A stretch of 64,000 nt of DNA from Croceibacterium ferulae (GTDB lineage: Bacteria; Pseudomonadota; Alphaproteobacteria; Sphingomonadales; Sphingomonadaceae): contig NZ_QZVQ01000014.1 in NCBI RefSeq assembly GCF_003660445.1, forward strand, positions 1 to 64,000, read 5' to 3'. The first letter of the stretch is position 1, and each line of letters starts with the position of its first letter. Position numbers and translations under genes: made by a program. A model generated the notes under the pieces. It made no database searches, had not been told where the DNA came from, and saw nothing but the letters and a program-made list of their open reading frames with translations. This document shows positions 43,431-52,279 of this stretch, piece by piece.

Positions 43431-44261
43431 ATGAGCACGATCACCACTTCGGACGGTACCACTATCTTCTACAAGGACTGGGGCGACAAGGCGGCGCAGC
43501 CGATCGTTTTCCATCACGGCTGGCCCCTGTCGGCCGATGATTGGGACAACCAGATGTTGTTCTTCGTGGGCGAAGGCTACCGCGTCATCGCGCATGACCG
43601 GCGCGGGCATGGCCGTTCAAGCCAGACGGATGTCGGCAACGAGATGGACACCTACGCCGCCGATGTCGCTGCACTGACGGCGGCACTGGACCTGAAGGAT
43701 GCGGTGCATATCGGCCATTCGACAGGCGGCGGCGAAGTCGCTCGCTATGTCGCGCGTGCCGAGCCCGGCCGCGTGGCCAAGGCGGTGCTGATCGGGGCGG
43801 TGCCGCCGATCATGCTCCAGACCCCTGCTAATCCCGAAGGCTTGCCGGACGAAGTGTTCGACGGCTTCCGTCAGGCGCTCGTCGCCAATCGCGCGCAGTT
43901 CTACATCGATGTGCCTTCCGGCCCGTTCTACGGCTTCAACCGCGATGGCGCGACGGTCAGCCAGGGGCTGATCGACAATTGGTGGCGGCAGGGCATAATG
44001 GGCGGGGCCAAGGCGCAATATGACTGCATCGAGGCGTTCAGCGCCACCGACTTCACGGCCGACCTGCAGGCAATCGAGGTGCCGGTGCTGGTGATGCATG
44101 GGGAGGACGACCAGATCGTCCCCATCCACGATGCTGCGCACAAGTCCATCAAGCTGCTGAAGCACGGCACGCTGAAGACCTATCCCGGCCTGCCGCACGG
44201 TCTGTGCCAGACGCACCCCGATATCGCCAATGCGGACCTGCTTGCCTTCATTCGCGATTGA
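43431..44261 (+). CDS. Alpha/beta hydrolase, non-haem chloroperoxidase/arylesterase type
   Basis: The 276-residue protein starts [20 protein letters not shown] and shows the bacterial perhydrolase/chloroperoxidase pattern: [28 protein letters not shown], the nucleophile elbow [13 protein letters not shown] (Ser), acid [13 protein letters not shown] (Asp) and [11 protein letters not shown] (His). These cofactor-free enzymes hydrolyse esters and, with acetate and peroxide, form peracids; physiological substrates are unclear. The start at 43431 is chosen because the domain begins there; GAAGGAAG lies upstream. It follows the broken SDR and is closed by a terminator. Confidence 0.92.
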   Translation: MSTITTSDGTTIFYKDWGDKAAQPIVFHHGWPLSADDWDNQMLFFVGEGYRVIAHDRRGHGRSSQTDVGNEMDTYAADVAALTAALDLKDAVHIGHSTGGGEVARYVARAEPGRVAKAVLIGAVPPIMLQTPANPEGLPDEVFDGFRQALVANRAQFYIDVPSGPFYGFNRDGATVSQGLIDNWWRQGIMGGAKAQYDCIEAFSATDFTADLQAIEVPVLVMHGEDDQIVPIHDAAHKSIKLLKHGTLKTYPGLPHGLCQTHPDIANADLLAFIRD

Positions 44262-44268
44262 CCGGGAG

Positions 44269-44299
44269 GGCGGGCGTTCCGGCGCTCGCCTTCTTTTTT
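44269..44299 (+). terminator. Rho-independent terminator after the alpha/beta hydrolase
   Basis: GGCGGGCG / GCGCTCGCC with a TTCCG loop (one mismatch or wobble) is followed by TTCTTTTTT. It begins eight bases after the hydrolase stop codon and precedes the carboxymuconolactone-decarboxylase gene, which therefore probably has its own promoter. Confidence 0.72.
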
Positions 44300-44369
44300 C
44301 CGCTTCATGTCGCATCCGGCCAGGTCGCCTCGTCATGACCACGAGTCTTCTGCTCGGAAGGAAAATACC

Positions 44370-44831
44370 ATGACGCTCCGCATCGATAACCCCCAGGCCC
44401 TGTTCCCCGCCGGCATGAAGGCGATGATCGCGCTGGAGACCGCGCTGCACCAGACCGGGCTCGACCCGGTGCTGCTGGAACTGGTCAAGCTGCGCGCTTC
44501 GCAGAACAATCGCTGTGCCTACTGCATCCACATGCGCACCACCGCGCTGCGCAAGCGCGGCGTGGAGGAGATGAAGCTGTACCTGCTGACCGCTCGGCGC
44601 GAATCCAACCTGTTCACCCCGCGCGAGCGGGCGGCGCTCGGCTGGACGGAGGCACTGACCCGCGTGGCGGAGACTGCCGCACCGGATGGGGACTACACCG
44701 ACTTCGCCTTCGAGTTCACGGAGGAGGAGCAGGTGCAGCTGACCTACGCCATTGGCGCGATCAATGTGTGGAACCGGCTGCAGGTCGGCGTCCGCACCGC
44801 GCATCCGGTGGATGCCCGTGAGGCCGCCTGA
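44370..44831 (+). CDS. Carboxymuconolactone decarboxylase/AhpD-like protein
   Basis: The 153-residue protein begins MTLRIDNPQALFPAGMKAMI and has the AhpD-type redox motif CAYCIHMRTTALRKRG (CxxC then H) followed by RESNLFTPRERAALGWTEAL. These proteins form helical oligomers and act in peroxide or nitrosative stress defence (family knowledge). GGAAGGAAAA lies upstream of the ATG at 44370. The end overlaps the sigma factor start by about 20 bp, so the two are translationally coupled. It is an intact relative of the broken gene at 40732-41186. Confidence 0.92.
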   Translation: MTLRIDNPQALFPAGMKAMIALETALHQTGLDPVLLELVKLRASQNNRCAYCIHMRTTALRKRGVEEMKLYLLTARRESNLFTPRERAALGWTEALTRVAETAAPDGDYTDFAFEFTEEEQVQLTYAIGAINVWNRLQVGVRTAHPVDAREAA

Positions 44832-45723
44832 ACAGCTTCTCGCAACGTTCGAGGCGCAGCGGCCCCGCCTGCTGCGCCTCGGCTACCGCATGCTCGGCTC
44901 GATCAGCGAGGCGGAGGACGTGGTGCAGGAGGCCTGGCTGCGCTGGGCGCGGGTGGAGGAGAGCGTTGATGCTCCTGCCGCCTACCTCACCCGCATCGTG
45001 ACGCGCCTGTGCCTTGACCAGCTGAAATCCGCCCGCAGCCGGCGCGAGGTCTATGTCGGCCCTTGGCTGCCCGAACCGCTGATGGGCAGCACGGAGGACG
45101 AGGCACTTGCCGATGATGTCACGCTGACCCTGATGATGGCGATGGAGCGGCTGTCGCCGCTGGAACGGGCCGCCTTCCTGCTGCATGACGTGTTTGACAT
45201 GCCCTTGAACGAAGTCGCCGTGACCCTGGGGCGGGAGCCGGCGGCGGTACGGCAGCTCGCCTCGCGCGCCCGCCGCCATGTGCAGGATGCGCGTCCCCGC
45301 TTCAGCATGCCGGCCGAGGAGGCCGAGCGGATCGCCCGCGCCTTCTACGCCGCCAGCACCAGCGGTGACGTGACGGCACTCACCGGCATCCTGGCGGACG
45401 AGGTAGCGATCCATTCCGATGGCGGCGGCAAGGTGATTGCCTTCCGCAATGTGGTCCGCAGGATCGAGCGGGTGATCAGGCTGTTCCAGGGTGTCGCGCG
45501 CAAGCCCGCCTATCAGCCGCGCCTGCTCCGCCCGGTGACGATCGACGGATTGCCCGGCTTTGTCAGCATCGATCGCGGCCGCGTGCTTCAGACCACCGCG
45601 CTGGCGGTTAGCGAAGGGAAGATCACCGCCATCTACATCGTGCGCAATCCCGACAAGCTGCGCCATGTCGCCGCCTTGTTCACGGCCGAGATCCAGCCGG
45701 CCAACGCCGCCCGCCCGAGCTGA
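44812..45723 (+). CDS. ECF sigma factor, SigJ-like with SnoaL-type C-terminal domain
   Basis: The ~303-residue protein carries sigma region 2 (LRLGYRMLGSISEAEDVVQE, AWLRW) and region 4 (SPLERAAFLLHDVFDMPLNE, VAVTLGREPAAVRQLASRAR), then a SnoaL/NTF2-like C-terminal domain (IARAFYAASTSGDVTALTGI, AVSEGKITAIYIVRNPDKL). This is the ECF41/SigJ layout, where the C-terminal domain modulates activity without a separate anti-sigma factor. The usual genetic neighbour of ECF41 genes is a carboxymuconolactone decarboxylase or oxidoreductase target, exactly as here. The start could be ATG 44812 or GTG 44818. Confidence 0.92.
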   Translation: MPVRPPEQLLATFEAQRPRLLRLGYRMLGSISEAEDVVQEAWLRWARVEESVDAPAAYLTRIVTRLCLDQLKSARSRREVYVGPWLPEPLMGSTEDEALADDVTLTLMMAMERLSPLERAAFLLHDVFDMPLNEVAVTLGREPAAVRQLASRARRHVQDARPRFSMPAEEAERIARAFYAASTSGDVTALTGILADEVAIHSDGGGKVIAFRNVVRRIERVIRLFQGVARKPAYQPRLLRPVTIDGLPGFVSIDRGRVLQTTALAVSEGKITAIYIVRNPDKLRHVAALFTAEIQPANAARPS

Positions 45724-45810
45724 GGCAAGTTTCGATGGCAAACGGCTGTTGGCGTGACATCGTCAGCACCGCCGCATCAGCGTATCGCCTGTCCGACCGG
45801 CAACTGAACG

Positions 45811-45870
45811 AACGTCCAAAGCTCGGAAGCGCCAGGGGCGGTGCGAACGTCCGAAAAGGGGCGACGCAAC
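45811..45870. repeat. Two tandem copies of a short intergenic motif
   Basis: GAACGTCCAAAGCTCGGAAG and GAACGTCCGAAAAGGGGCGA lie about 30 bp apart in the gap between the sigma factor and the unknown gene at 46019. Related forms occur at 9375, 17221, 30782, 31966 and 33630. No function is known to me. Confidence 0.5.
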
Positions 45871-46018
45871 TTTCGGCTGCGTGCAAATGACGATTGAAGC
45901 TCCTTCCATTGATCCGAGCCGCCAGTCGCATGACGGCGCGTGCGCGCTGCGAGCAAACTATAGGCCGTATGCCGTCGCGAAATAGGTTTTCGGCTTGTAT
46001 GCGCTATAGAGCGCCATC

Positions 46019-47272
46019 ATGAAGGGGCGAGCATCATCATCAAGAGTAGGGCGGGGCCGAACAGCCGCACTTGTTGCTTTATCGCTGGTGCTCCTTCTTG
46101 GCCTGCTTGGTTTCAGCGCCACGCCAACTGTCGATCGCCATCGGAAGCCAACAGGTCAAGACATCGACGCAGCCCATGCGCTGCTCGAGCAGGTCAAGGC
46201 AGCACAAGCGGTGGGAACATTAGCGCACCTGCGCCTCACTACGTCGCAGGTTGCAGCGCTGGGCATCTTGATCGGGGAGGCAAGTGGCGTCGAACGAGTG
46301 AAAGCTGGCGTAGAGGGCGATCTGTTGGTCGGTCGCGCTAGTCTGCCCGTGTTCGGTGGTTGGTGGATCAACACGGCCGTATCGGTGACTGGTACGCACG
46401 ACGGCTTTCCCACTGTGGCTCTGTCCGCGGGACGGCTTGTGCTGCCTAAAGCTGCATCGCGGTGGTTGGCCGAGTTCAGTCGTTGGATGCTTATGAGAAA
46501 GGGGGTTGGTTTGCCTCCACTCGACGACCTCGTTCCCCTTATGAGGGTGGAAGGCGGCGTTCTGACTGCCAACTTGGCTTTGCCGCCCGGCTCCGATCTG
46601 ATTACGCGTTTGGTTGGCACTGCAGCGGCGAGCGTCGATGAGGGACGAGTGGTCCATATCTATTGCCGATTGGCACAGGCGCACGAAGAAATCCCTGATC
46701 CGCAGCTTGTCTCGTTGGTGAAGGGAGCTTTCCAACACGCAACCGGCTCAGATGTTGTCGGATACAACCGCGCTGCGTTCGTGGCGCTCTCATTCTATGT
46801 TGTCGGGGACGAGGCCTTCAGCTTGGCGCCGTCGGCTGCTGCCGAAGTTGCTCGATGTCCTCCACCTCACGCGAATGTACTGCTGCGCGGGCGGCGTGAT
46901 CTGGCGAAGCACTGGGCGTATTCTGCGGCGCTGACCGCAGCCTTCGGAGAACGAGCGGCGGGCAAACTGGGTGAATGGAAAGAGGTGCACGATAGTAACC
47001 CAACAGGGTCTGGTTTCTCCTTTGTGGATCTGGCCGCAGATCGCTCTGGGCTTTTTGTAGCGCGCGGAGCTCTGGATCCCAAATCGGCGAGCCCCGCGGC
47101 TCACGCTCTCAGTTCCGTTTCTGAACAGGACTTGCTTCCAGTGGTGCTGACCCAATCACCAGAGGGTTTGAGTGACGAAGACTTCATCACTCGCTTCGGG
47201 GGCCTCGGTCAGAAGCAGTATCGCGACTCCGTTGCCCGGATCGATCAGCACCTGGAGCATCCGACAGATTGA
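46019..47272 (+). CDS. Membrane-anchored protein of unknown function
   Basis: The 417-residue protein has an N-terminal basic stretch (RVGRGRT) and one hydrophobic segment (AALVALSLVLLLGLLGFSAT), so it is anchored with the rest in the periplasm. The body alternates beta-like and helical parts: VEGDLLVGRASLPVFGGWW, LVPLMRVEGGVLTANLALPP, then a second half with RDLAKHWAYSAALTAAFGER and SGFSFVDLAADRSGLFVA. Three cysteines are visible, one in the body (IYCRLAQ) and one in VARCPPPH. I do not recognise the family. It stands alone with a 295-bp upstream gap. Confidence 0.75.
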   Translation: MKGRASSSRVGRGRTAALVALSLVLLLGLLGFSATPTVDRHRKPTGQDIDAAHALLEQVKAAQAVGTLAHLRLTTSQVAALGILIGEASGVERVKAGVEGDLLVGRASLPVFGGWWINTAVSVTGTHDGFPTVALSAGRLVLPKAASRWLAEFSRWMLMRKGVGLPPLDDLVPLMRVEGGVLTANLALPPGSDLITRLVGTAAASVDEGRVVHIYCRLAQAHEEIPDPQLVSLVKGAFQHATGSDVVGYNRAAFVALSFYVVGDEAFSLAPSAAAEVARCPPPHANVLLRGRRDLAKHWAYSAALTAAFGERAAGKLGEWKEVHDSNPTGSGFSFVDLAADRSGLFVARGALDPKSASPAAHALSSVSEQDLLPVVLTQSPEGLSDEDFITRFGGLGQKQYRDSVARIDQHLEHPTD

Positions 47273-47375
47273 ACGGCGGACGATCCTGGCGGGTCAAGCC
47301 CAGCTTTCAGCAGCCCGCCTCGTTGTGTTGGTTGCCGTTAGCCCGCGCTGATGCGACAAGTGGAAAAGTTCTAGG

Positions 47376-47918
47376 ATGAGGCCCATAATTCGGATGATCG
47401 CAAAGCGAGCGACAATTGCCAAGGCATCCCTGCTACTGGCCAGTACGGCACCGATTGCCGACGCCGTGGCGCAGCCCATCCCTGCTTCAGCCGCTATCTC
47501 CGCCGACCCAGCGCAGACTGACTTCGCGAGCGGGGACGAGATCCATGCGCAGGTGGACGAAATGTTTGCCGAGATGGCGCCTGGGCAGGGCTTGATGTGG
47601 CGTCCGCTCGTGAGTGACGGAGACCGCGTCGCAGCGATTGAAATCTGGAAAATGCCGGGGCGCCCGGCGGCTCACCCGACCGAGGCCGAATATGTTGTTG
47701 TGCTGGAAGGTGCCGGCACGCTTGTGTCAGGCGGCACACTCATCGCTCCTGTCGCCAGCAGGGAAGGGCTGATCGAGGGCGAGCAGATCGAGGGCGGCAT
47801 CTCGCGCACGCTCGGCCCCGGTGACGTCCTGCTTATTCCCGCTGGCCTACCGCACTGGTTCGGGGTCACCGGTGATCACCTGGTGCTACTGGGCACGAAA
47901 ATGCCTGTGAACCGATAG
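47376..47918 (+). CDS. Secreted cupin-domain protein
   Basis: The 180-residue protein has an N-terminal signal-like segment (AKASLLLASTAPIADAVA) and a single cupin: MPGRPAAHPTEAEYVVVLEG (motif 1, metal ligands H, E) and LGPGDVLLIPAGLPHWFGVT (motif 2, G-x5-P-x-G-x2-H). Metal binding is likely; the substrate is unknown. The ATG at 47376 is the first in frame; a second ATG at 47394 would also give a signal peptide. It is close downstream of the unknown gene (103 bp) and could share its promoter. Confidence 0.87.
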   Translation: MRPIIRMIAKRATIAKASLLLASTAPIADAVAQPIPASAAISADPAQTDFASGDEIHAQVDEMFAEMAPGQGLMWRPLVSDGDRVAAIEIWKMPGRPAAHPTEAEYVVVLEGAGTLVSGGTLIAPVASREGLIEGEQIEGGISRTLGPGDVLLIPAGLPHWFGVTGDHLVLLGTKMPVNR

Positions 47919-48389
47919 GAACTATCCTGGGTCCAGCTTCATTCGAACATTTCCTCCTGGAAGAAGCGTTCGGCCGTTAGGCTGGCTGAACGAATGGCGG
48001 AAAGTCGGCAGGCGAGCGACCGGGCTGAATAACTGCTTGGGGTCTTGAGCAGCCGAAGCCAAAGGAACTAAGCCATTATCCAGGCTGGTTCAAATGAGCA
48101 ATCGGGCTTGGCGACGGCGGGTCGCGCATCTGTTCGGCTCGGCCGGAATGGCACTCGGTTCTTCTTGCCACCACCACGACGCGCTGAACACCTGACGCTC
48201 GAGCGGTGAACCAGCTACTACCGGACGGCTCCTACGTCGTTGGAGTAAGCATGCTGCGCTGATAGTACACAAAGCCACCAGGGCATTGACCTAATTAGCT
48301 ATGAGAGTATTTACCTTAGGCAACAAGGCGATCAAACTCGCCAAGCTTCTCGGGGCGCATTTCACACTCTTGTTTGAAAGGCGTAAATC
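47919..48389. other. Intergenic region, no gene recognised
   Basis: These 471 bp hold the promoter of the PEPxxWA-CTERM gene and no convincing ORF. The last ~120 bp are AT-richer than their surroundings. I see no terminator with a T run. Confidence 0.5.
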
Positions 48390-49106
48390 ATGAGAACGGT
48401 GATCGGTATCTTACTCGCTTCAGCGTCATTGGGCTTCGGCAGTCATGCCTATGCCGAAGATTACACATTTGATTTCAGAAGCAATTCCGTCAATGGTTCA
48501 ATCCGATTAACCTATGCTTCAAACCCCAACACAGGCGTGTTGGGCACATCCCCTAACATGTTCGATCCCGTTGGCTCATACATTGTAACCGGCGCAACCG
48601 GCAACTTCTTCAACAGCACTTTAGGCCTAAACACAACTGTGACTGGCGTCGTGCCGAGCAATCCCGCAAATCCGCACACCACCAATTTGCTTGCCCCCGC
48701 CAGCTTCGGCCACTTCCTTGTTGCCGCCGGCGTGCCCGGACCTGGCGGTGTCGCTCCAGGCTTCTCTTACGACAACCTGTTTTATCCAGGAGGCTCCCCG
48801 CCAGCTGCTACCGATTATCCGTTCGGCGGAGGTTTTCTAGACATCTACGGTCTAGTATTCACAACAACCGATGATGTCTTTATCAACTTTTGGAGCAACG
48901 GAGACCCTGCCGGCATTGGAAGGGTGTCTTACGGGGCTGGATTCACCGATAGCCTCACAGTTCTAGATTACGTGAATGACATCGATGTCACAAGTGTGCC
49001 TGCCGTGCCGGAGCCGGCCACTTGGGCGATGCTGCTATTGGGCTTTGGCGCAGTAGGAGCGATGGCCCGCCGTCGTCGTAGCCGTACTACAATCAGCTTC
49101 GCCTGA
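48390..49106 (+). CDS. PEPxxWA-CTERM sorted exported protein
   Basis: The 238-residue protein begins with a signal peptide (MRTVIGILLASASLGFGSHA, then YAED). The C-terminus holds VPEPATWAMLLLGFGAVGAM followed by ARRRRSR, the PEPxxWA motif, membrane segment and basic tail cut by an exosortase (family knowledge). The middle is Asn/Gly/Thr-rich with many beta-like stretches. Such proteins are exported and thought to be linked with extracellular polysaccharide. The exosortase itself is not in this window. The gene is unusually low in GC for the region. Confidence 0.9.
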   Translation: MRTVIGILLASASLGFGSHAYAEDYTFDFRSNSVNGSIRLTYASNPNTGVLGTSPNMFDPVGSYIVTGATGNFFNSTLGLNTTVTGVVPSNPANPHTTNLLAPASFGHFLVAAGVPGPGGVAPGFSYDNLFYPGGSPPAATDYPFGGGFLDIYGLVFTTTDDVFINFWSNGDPAGIGRVSYGAGFTDSLTVLDYVNDIDVTSVPAVPEPATWAMLLLGFGAVGAMARRRRSRTTISFA

Positions 49107-49269
49107 TCTCCTATCAGCGACAGGGGCCATTGGTTATTGTCGGCAATTGGCGCCTTGTCTTTGCCTCCTGTCGTCGCGTGACGGTAGCATTCGGTTGTAA
49201 ACCGGCCGATGCTGCCGTTACCGACGGCCGAGCGCTTTCACCTGTTTTCTTTTGACCCAGAGGTCTGTC

Positions 49270-49760
49270 GAATTCCTCAACGTCGACCTCATCAGTGCTT
49301 TCGACCGTCATCGCGAGCTGCCGGTGAGCTTGTCGATATTCTGATGCTTTGATTGCGTGTCGGCTAGGTTGGCGCGCTGCCATCCTCGACGTCCCGGGTC
49401 ACATCCTGGTGGTGGTCGGCGCAGAGGCGAACCCCGGTGATCGTTGATCCATTCGCGGGAGGCGTGCGCGCCGGTGCCGAGCGGCTAGCCGCGCTGCATG
49501 CGGAACTCGCCGACAGCGGCCCGGCAGTCACGCATGTCGCGACTACGCCCGACCGGGCTGTGCTTGTTCGTCTCCTTCAGAACTAGGCGTTTCGCGCCGA
49601 GCAGGCGGGCAAGGGACGCCGTGCGCTCGAACTCCACGTCCGTGTGACGCGCATGGCGCCGGTCTCACTACATGAATGGTGGAAGCGCGGCCTGCTCGAG
49701 CTAGTCGATCATGACTTCCCGCGGCGCATGGAAGCCTTGGCGCCATCCTAGAAGTCACCC
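49270..49760 (+). pseudogene. SirB1/transglutaminase-like protein relic
   Basis: Read over several frames, the plus strand gives EFLNVDLISAFDRHRELPVS, then ALIACRLGWRAAILDVPGHI and LVVVGAEANP, then VIVDPFAGGVRAGAERLAA. After a TAG follows AFRAEQAGKGRRALELHVRV and SLHEWWKRGLLELVDH. This is the order of SirB1-type proteins (DUF2132/transglutaminase-like core, then TPR tail): RxxLPVxL, LDVPGHxLV, DPFAGG, LRxxxxxRALEL. At least two frameshifts and two stop codons interrupt it. The N-terminal part before ~49270 is not recognisable. Confidence 0.72.
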
Positions 49761-49890
49761 ACGACCCGTGAGGTACGTCGCCGCGTCGGAGAGCCTGAAA
49801 GGCTTCGGCACGTTGACGCAACAAGGTCATGAACGAACGACCGGTTCTGAAGCCGCAAACGATGGCGGATGTCCAAAAAGTGGTCGAGCG

Positions 49891-50010
49891 CTCGGCCATG
49901 ACACGATCGTTGCGCACGAGCGCACCACCTTGCAGCCGGTCGACCAACAAGCTTTCTTCACCGTTTTCGATATTCCCCAAGCACTGACCGATCACCAGCA
50001 GGTGATGAGG
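49891..50010 (+). pseudogene. Relic of a DUF1778/TacA-type antitoxin
   Basis: The frame reads GHDTIVAHERTTLQPVDQQA and FFTVFDIPQALTDHQQVMR. This is the C-terminal half of TacA/DUF1778 antitoxins (xHERTTLxxxDxxxFFxVFDxPxxP), which pair with GNAT toxins. The N-terminal ribbon-helix-helix is not recognisable upstream. A broken GNAT toxin follows directly. Confidence 0.7.
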
Positions 50011-50019
50011 CCCGAGACC

Positions 50020-50549
50020 GCAAAGCCGAGTTTCATTAGGCCGGGCGATTCTGACAAGTACGATCGGGCGCCCTGTTTGTGCGGCATCGATCAGGTCGAC
50101 AGCTCCCGCTGAAGCTTCGACAGGCTCACCAAGGCCAGCAATGTCCGCACCTTCGTGATCATCAGCATCGACGCTGAGCTGACCGGCTTCTATGCCACGA
50201 ACGCCACGCGATCGGCTACGCTGAGCTGCCAGCCGAGTTCGCTTGCGACCGCCCTGCTGATGGCAGCATTTCAGCCGCCTATATCTTCATGAACGGCGTA
50301 GACAGCGTTTTCAGCTCCGCGGTTATGGTGGTGACCTGTCGGTCGATCGTCTAACGCGTCTGGCAGGCCCGGCTCAGGCGCTGGGCATCTGCGGTTATCA
50401 TGCTTGATCTGCTCAACTGCGGCGATCCCGACAAGGTAGCGAAGCGTTCGGCGTACGAAACTAGCTCTTGGTTCGAACCAGTGCTCTCCAGTCGCTTGCG
50501 ATTTCTCCAGCCGATGGCAACAGTGCGGACGCTGATCGCAGCCTCCTAG
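50020..50549 (+). pseudogene. Relic of a TacT-like GNAT toxin
   Basis: Over several frames the DNA gives DKYDRAPCLCGIDQVDSS, then NVRTFVIISIDAELTGFY, HAIGYAELPAEFACDRPADG, SISAAYIFMNGVDS and, after a TAA, SAVIMLDLLNCGDPDKVAKR and MATVRTLIAAS-stop. The series matches type II GNAT toxins that acetylate aminoacyl-tRNA: FxCGxxxLD, AGFYTLNAH-I-Y-LP, D-P-IPAAYI-MIGVD, GI-VVMLDVL-CGDPE. Several frameshifts and stops make it non-functional. Confidence 0.78.
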
Positions 50550-50917
50550 GCGCAGGCGGCGATTTTTGCCGAGCGGCCAGCACGTTTGCGAGACGGTAGG
50601 TTGAGATGCATCGCCTCGCTCATGGCGGCGAGCTCGTCCGGACGTAGGATCCGCTCGAACTGGAATCCTGCAAGGCCGCCGGCCGACCAGATGCAATGTG
50701 TCTCGATACGGCCGACGCTCGGAAGGAGCAGGGAGAGGCGTTCTCCCAATTTCAGTACAGGCGCCGGGTCAATCAGCACACCTTTTAGCGACAAGTCTCG
50801 CACTCGAAAGACAGTCTGAATATCGTTCCTCAGGTGTTCGCCTCTGACTCTAAAATCTACCCGGTGCCGGACCGCACCTCGCAGGTCGAGGATCGAGAGT
50901 TGTGCTCCGCTAGGCAT
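50546..50917 (-). CDS. PilZ-domain protein
   Basis: The 123-residue protein contains LRGAVRHRVDFRVRGEHL and FRVRDLSLKGVLIDPAPVLK, matching the RxxxR and D-[SL]-S-x-x-G motifs of PilZ domains that bind c-di-GMP (the arginine motif is here RHRVDFR). The fold continues with LSLLLPSVGRIETHCIWSAG and GFQFERI. The last ~20 residues are basic. Single-domain PilZ proteins act as c-di-GMP adaptors. It is intact among relics, overlapping the GNAT relic end by 4 bp and divergent from the AI-2E relic. Confidence 0.72.
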   Translation of the reverse strand: MPSGAQLSILDLRGAVRHRVDFRVRGEHLRNDIQTVFRVRDLSLKGVLIDPAPVLKLGERLSLLLPSVGRIETHCIWSAGGLAGFQFERILRPDELAAMSEAMHLNLPSRKRAGRSAKIAACA

Positions 50918-51153
50918 GTTGGTGTGTCCAGTCCAGGTTGGGCCGGCGTTAGACGGCCAATGCTGTGCAAATGGTTAAGGTATGCGCTTGTTACATCCAG
51001 ATCGCTGATAAGGCGGAACGTTGGTCATTTGGGTCCGGGCGGCTCGTTAAACGCAAGGGAACAATGCAGAGGTAAGTCCTTTTTTGGCGTTGGTGTCTCT
51101 GCCCTAATCGGCGTGGCCCCACGTCTGCATCTTACCCGAAGGACTGGTTGGTC

Positions 51154-52226
51154 ATGATAAAGCGCGGTGGCCTGGAGAGCGGCGGCCTGATTCTGACCGT
51201 GCTTCTGGTCACGACTGCGTTACTAATGGTCGTGTCGGGCTTTATCAGCGCATTGTTGTGGGCGACGCTAGCAGCTTTGCTGTTTCAGCCGCTGTTCCAA
51301 CGTTTGCTGATTCACTTCCCTGGCCGCCGTAACTTGGCGAGTGCGGTCACGCTGTCGATCATCACGGTCGCGGTGGTGATCCCCGCCTTTATCATTTTTA
51401 GCTTGGTGATCGAGCAAGCGGCCGGCGTCTATAATCAGGTTCGCGGTGGGCAAATTAACCTCGCCAGCTATTTCCAGCGGGTCTATGGCGCGCTGCCGCT
51501 GCCGCTGCAGCTGCAGCTGCAAGGCGTGCTGGATCGGTCCGGCTTTCAAAGTTTCGAGCAAACCCAAGTGCATATCGCGCAGGCTGTCAGCAGCGATGCC
51601 AGCATACTGGCAAGCCGAGCATTATCGTTCGGTGCGGATGCCTTTGCCTTTGTGTTAGCTTTCGGTGTGGGGCTTTACGTCGCCTTCTTCCTACTGCGAG
51701 ATGGGGATCAAATCGGACCCGCGGTCGTGCGCGCGCTACCGTTGGAACCGTTAGTAGCGGAGCGTCGTGCACGCTACGATCAATGGATCGGGCGTTGTCG
51801 CACTGGTGCAAGGCGGGCGCAATCACGTTTTGGATGTCGGCTTGCCCGCTGCGCTGCTGTGGGGCGTGCTGATGGCAATTGCGGCATTGCTGTCAGCCCT
51901 CGGCCCGGCGATTATCTGGGCGCCGGTTGTGGTCTACCTTCTTGCGACCGGTGACATCTGGTAAGCTATCATCGTGATCGCATCCGCTTTTCCTGATTGG
52001 ACTAGCGGACAATGTATTGCGGCCAATGCTGGTCGGCCGCGACACAGGCCTGCCGGACTGGCTGGTGCTGGTGACAACCTTGGGTGGTATCGATGTTCTG
52101 GGGGTTAGCGGTATCGTGCTCGGTCCACTTGCCGCCGCCTTGTTCCTGACCAGTTGGCAGATCCTTTCGGGCCAACGTATGAAGCAGCCCGGAGGCGCGC
52201 CAGTCACCCCGAGTGTCGATGAATAA
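51154..52226 (+). pseudogene. AI-2E family (PerM-like) transporter, disrupted
   Basis: From the ATG at 51154 the frame encodes a membrane protein with hydrophobic segments (ILTVLLVTTALLMVVSGF, ALLWATLAALLFQPLFQRLL) and FGVGLYVAFFLLRDGDQIGP, typical of AI-2E transporters (PF01594). After ERRARYDQWIG the frame turns into nonsense. The next expected part (ALVQGG, LPAALLWGVLMAIAALLSAL, VYLLATGDIW) is in another frame, then TAA, then a third frame with RPMLVGRDTGLPDWLVLVTT and LGPLAAALFLTSWQIL. A stretch of about 80 bases also seems missing near 51780. At least two frameshifts and one stop. Confidence 0.85.
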
Positions 52227-52279
52227 CAAACTGGATACCTTCGAGCAGGAATCGCAGCGCTAGCCGAATTTTCCTGATT

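Noticed and set aside
43617-45741. Long reverse ORFs opposite the alpha/beta hydrolase, CMD and sigma factor genes
   Set aside because: The plus strand carries the nucleophile elbow, CxxC and sigma regions; the reverse frames show none.
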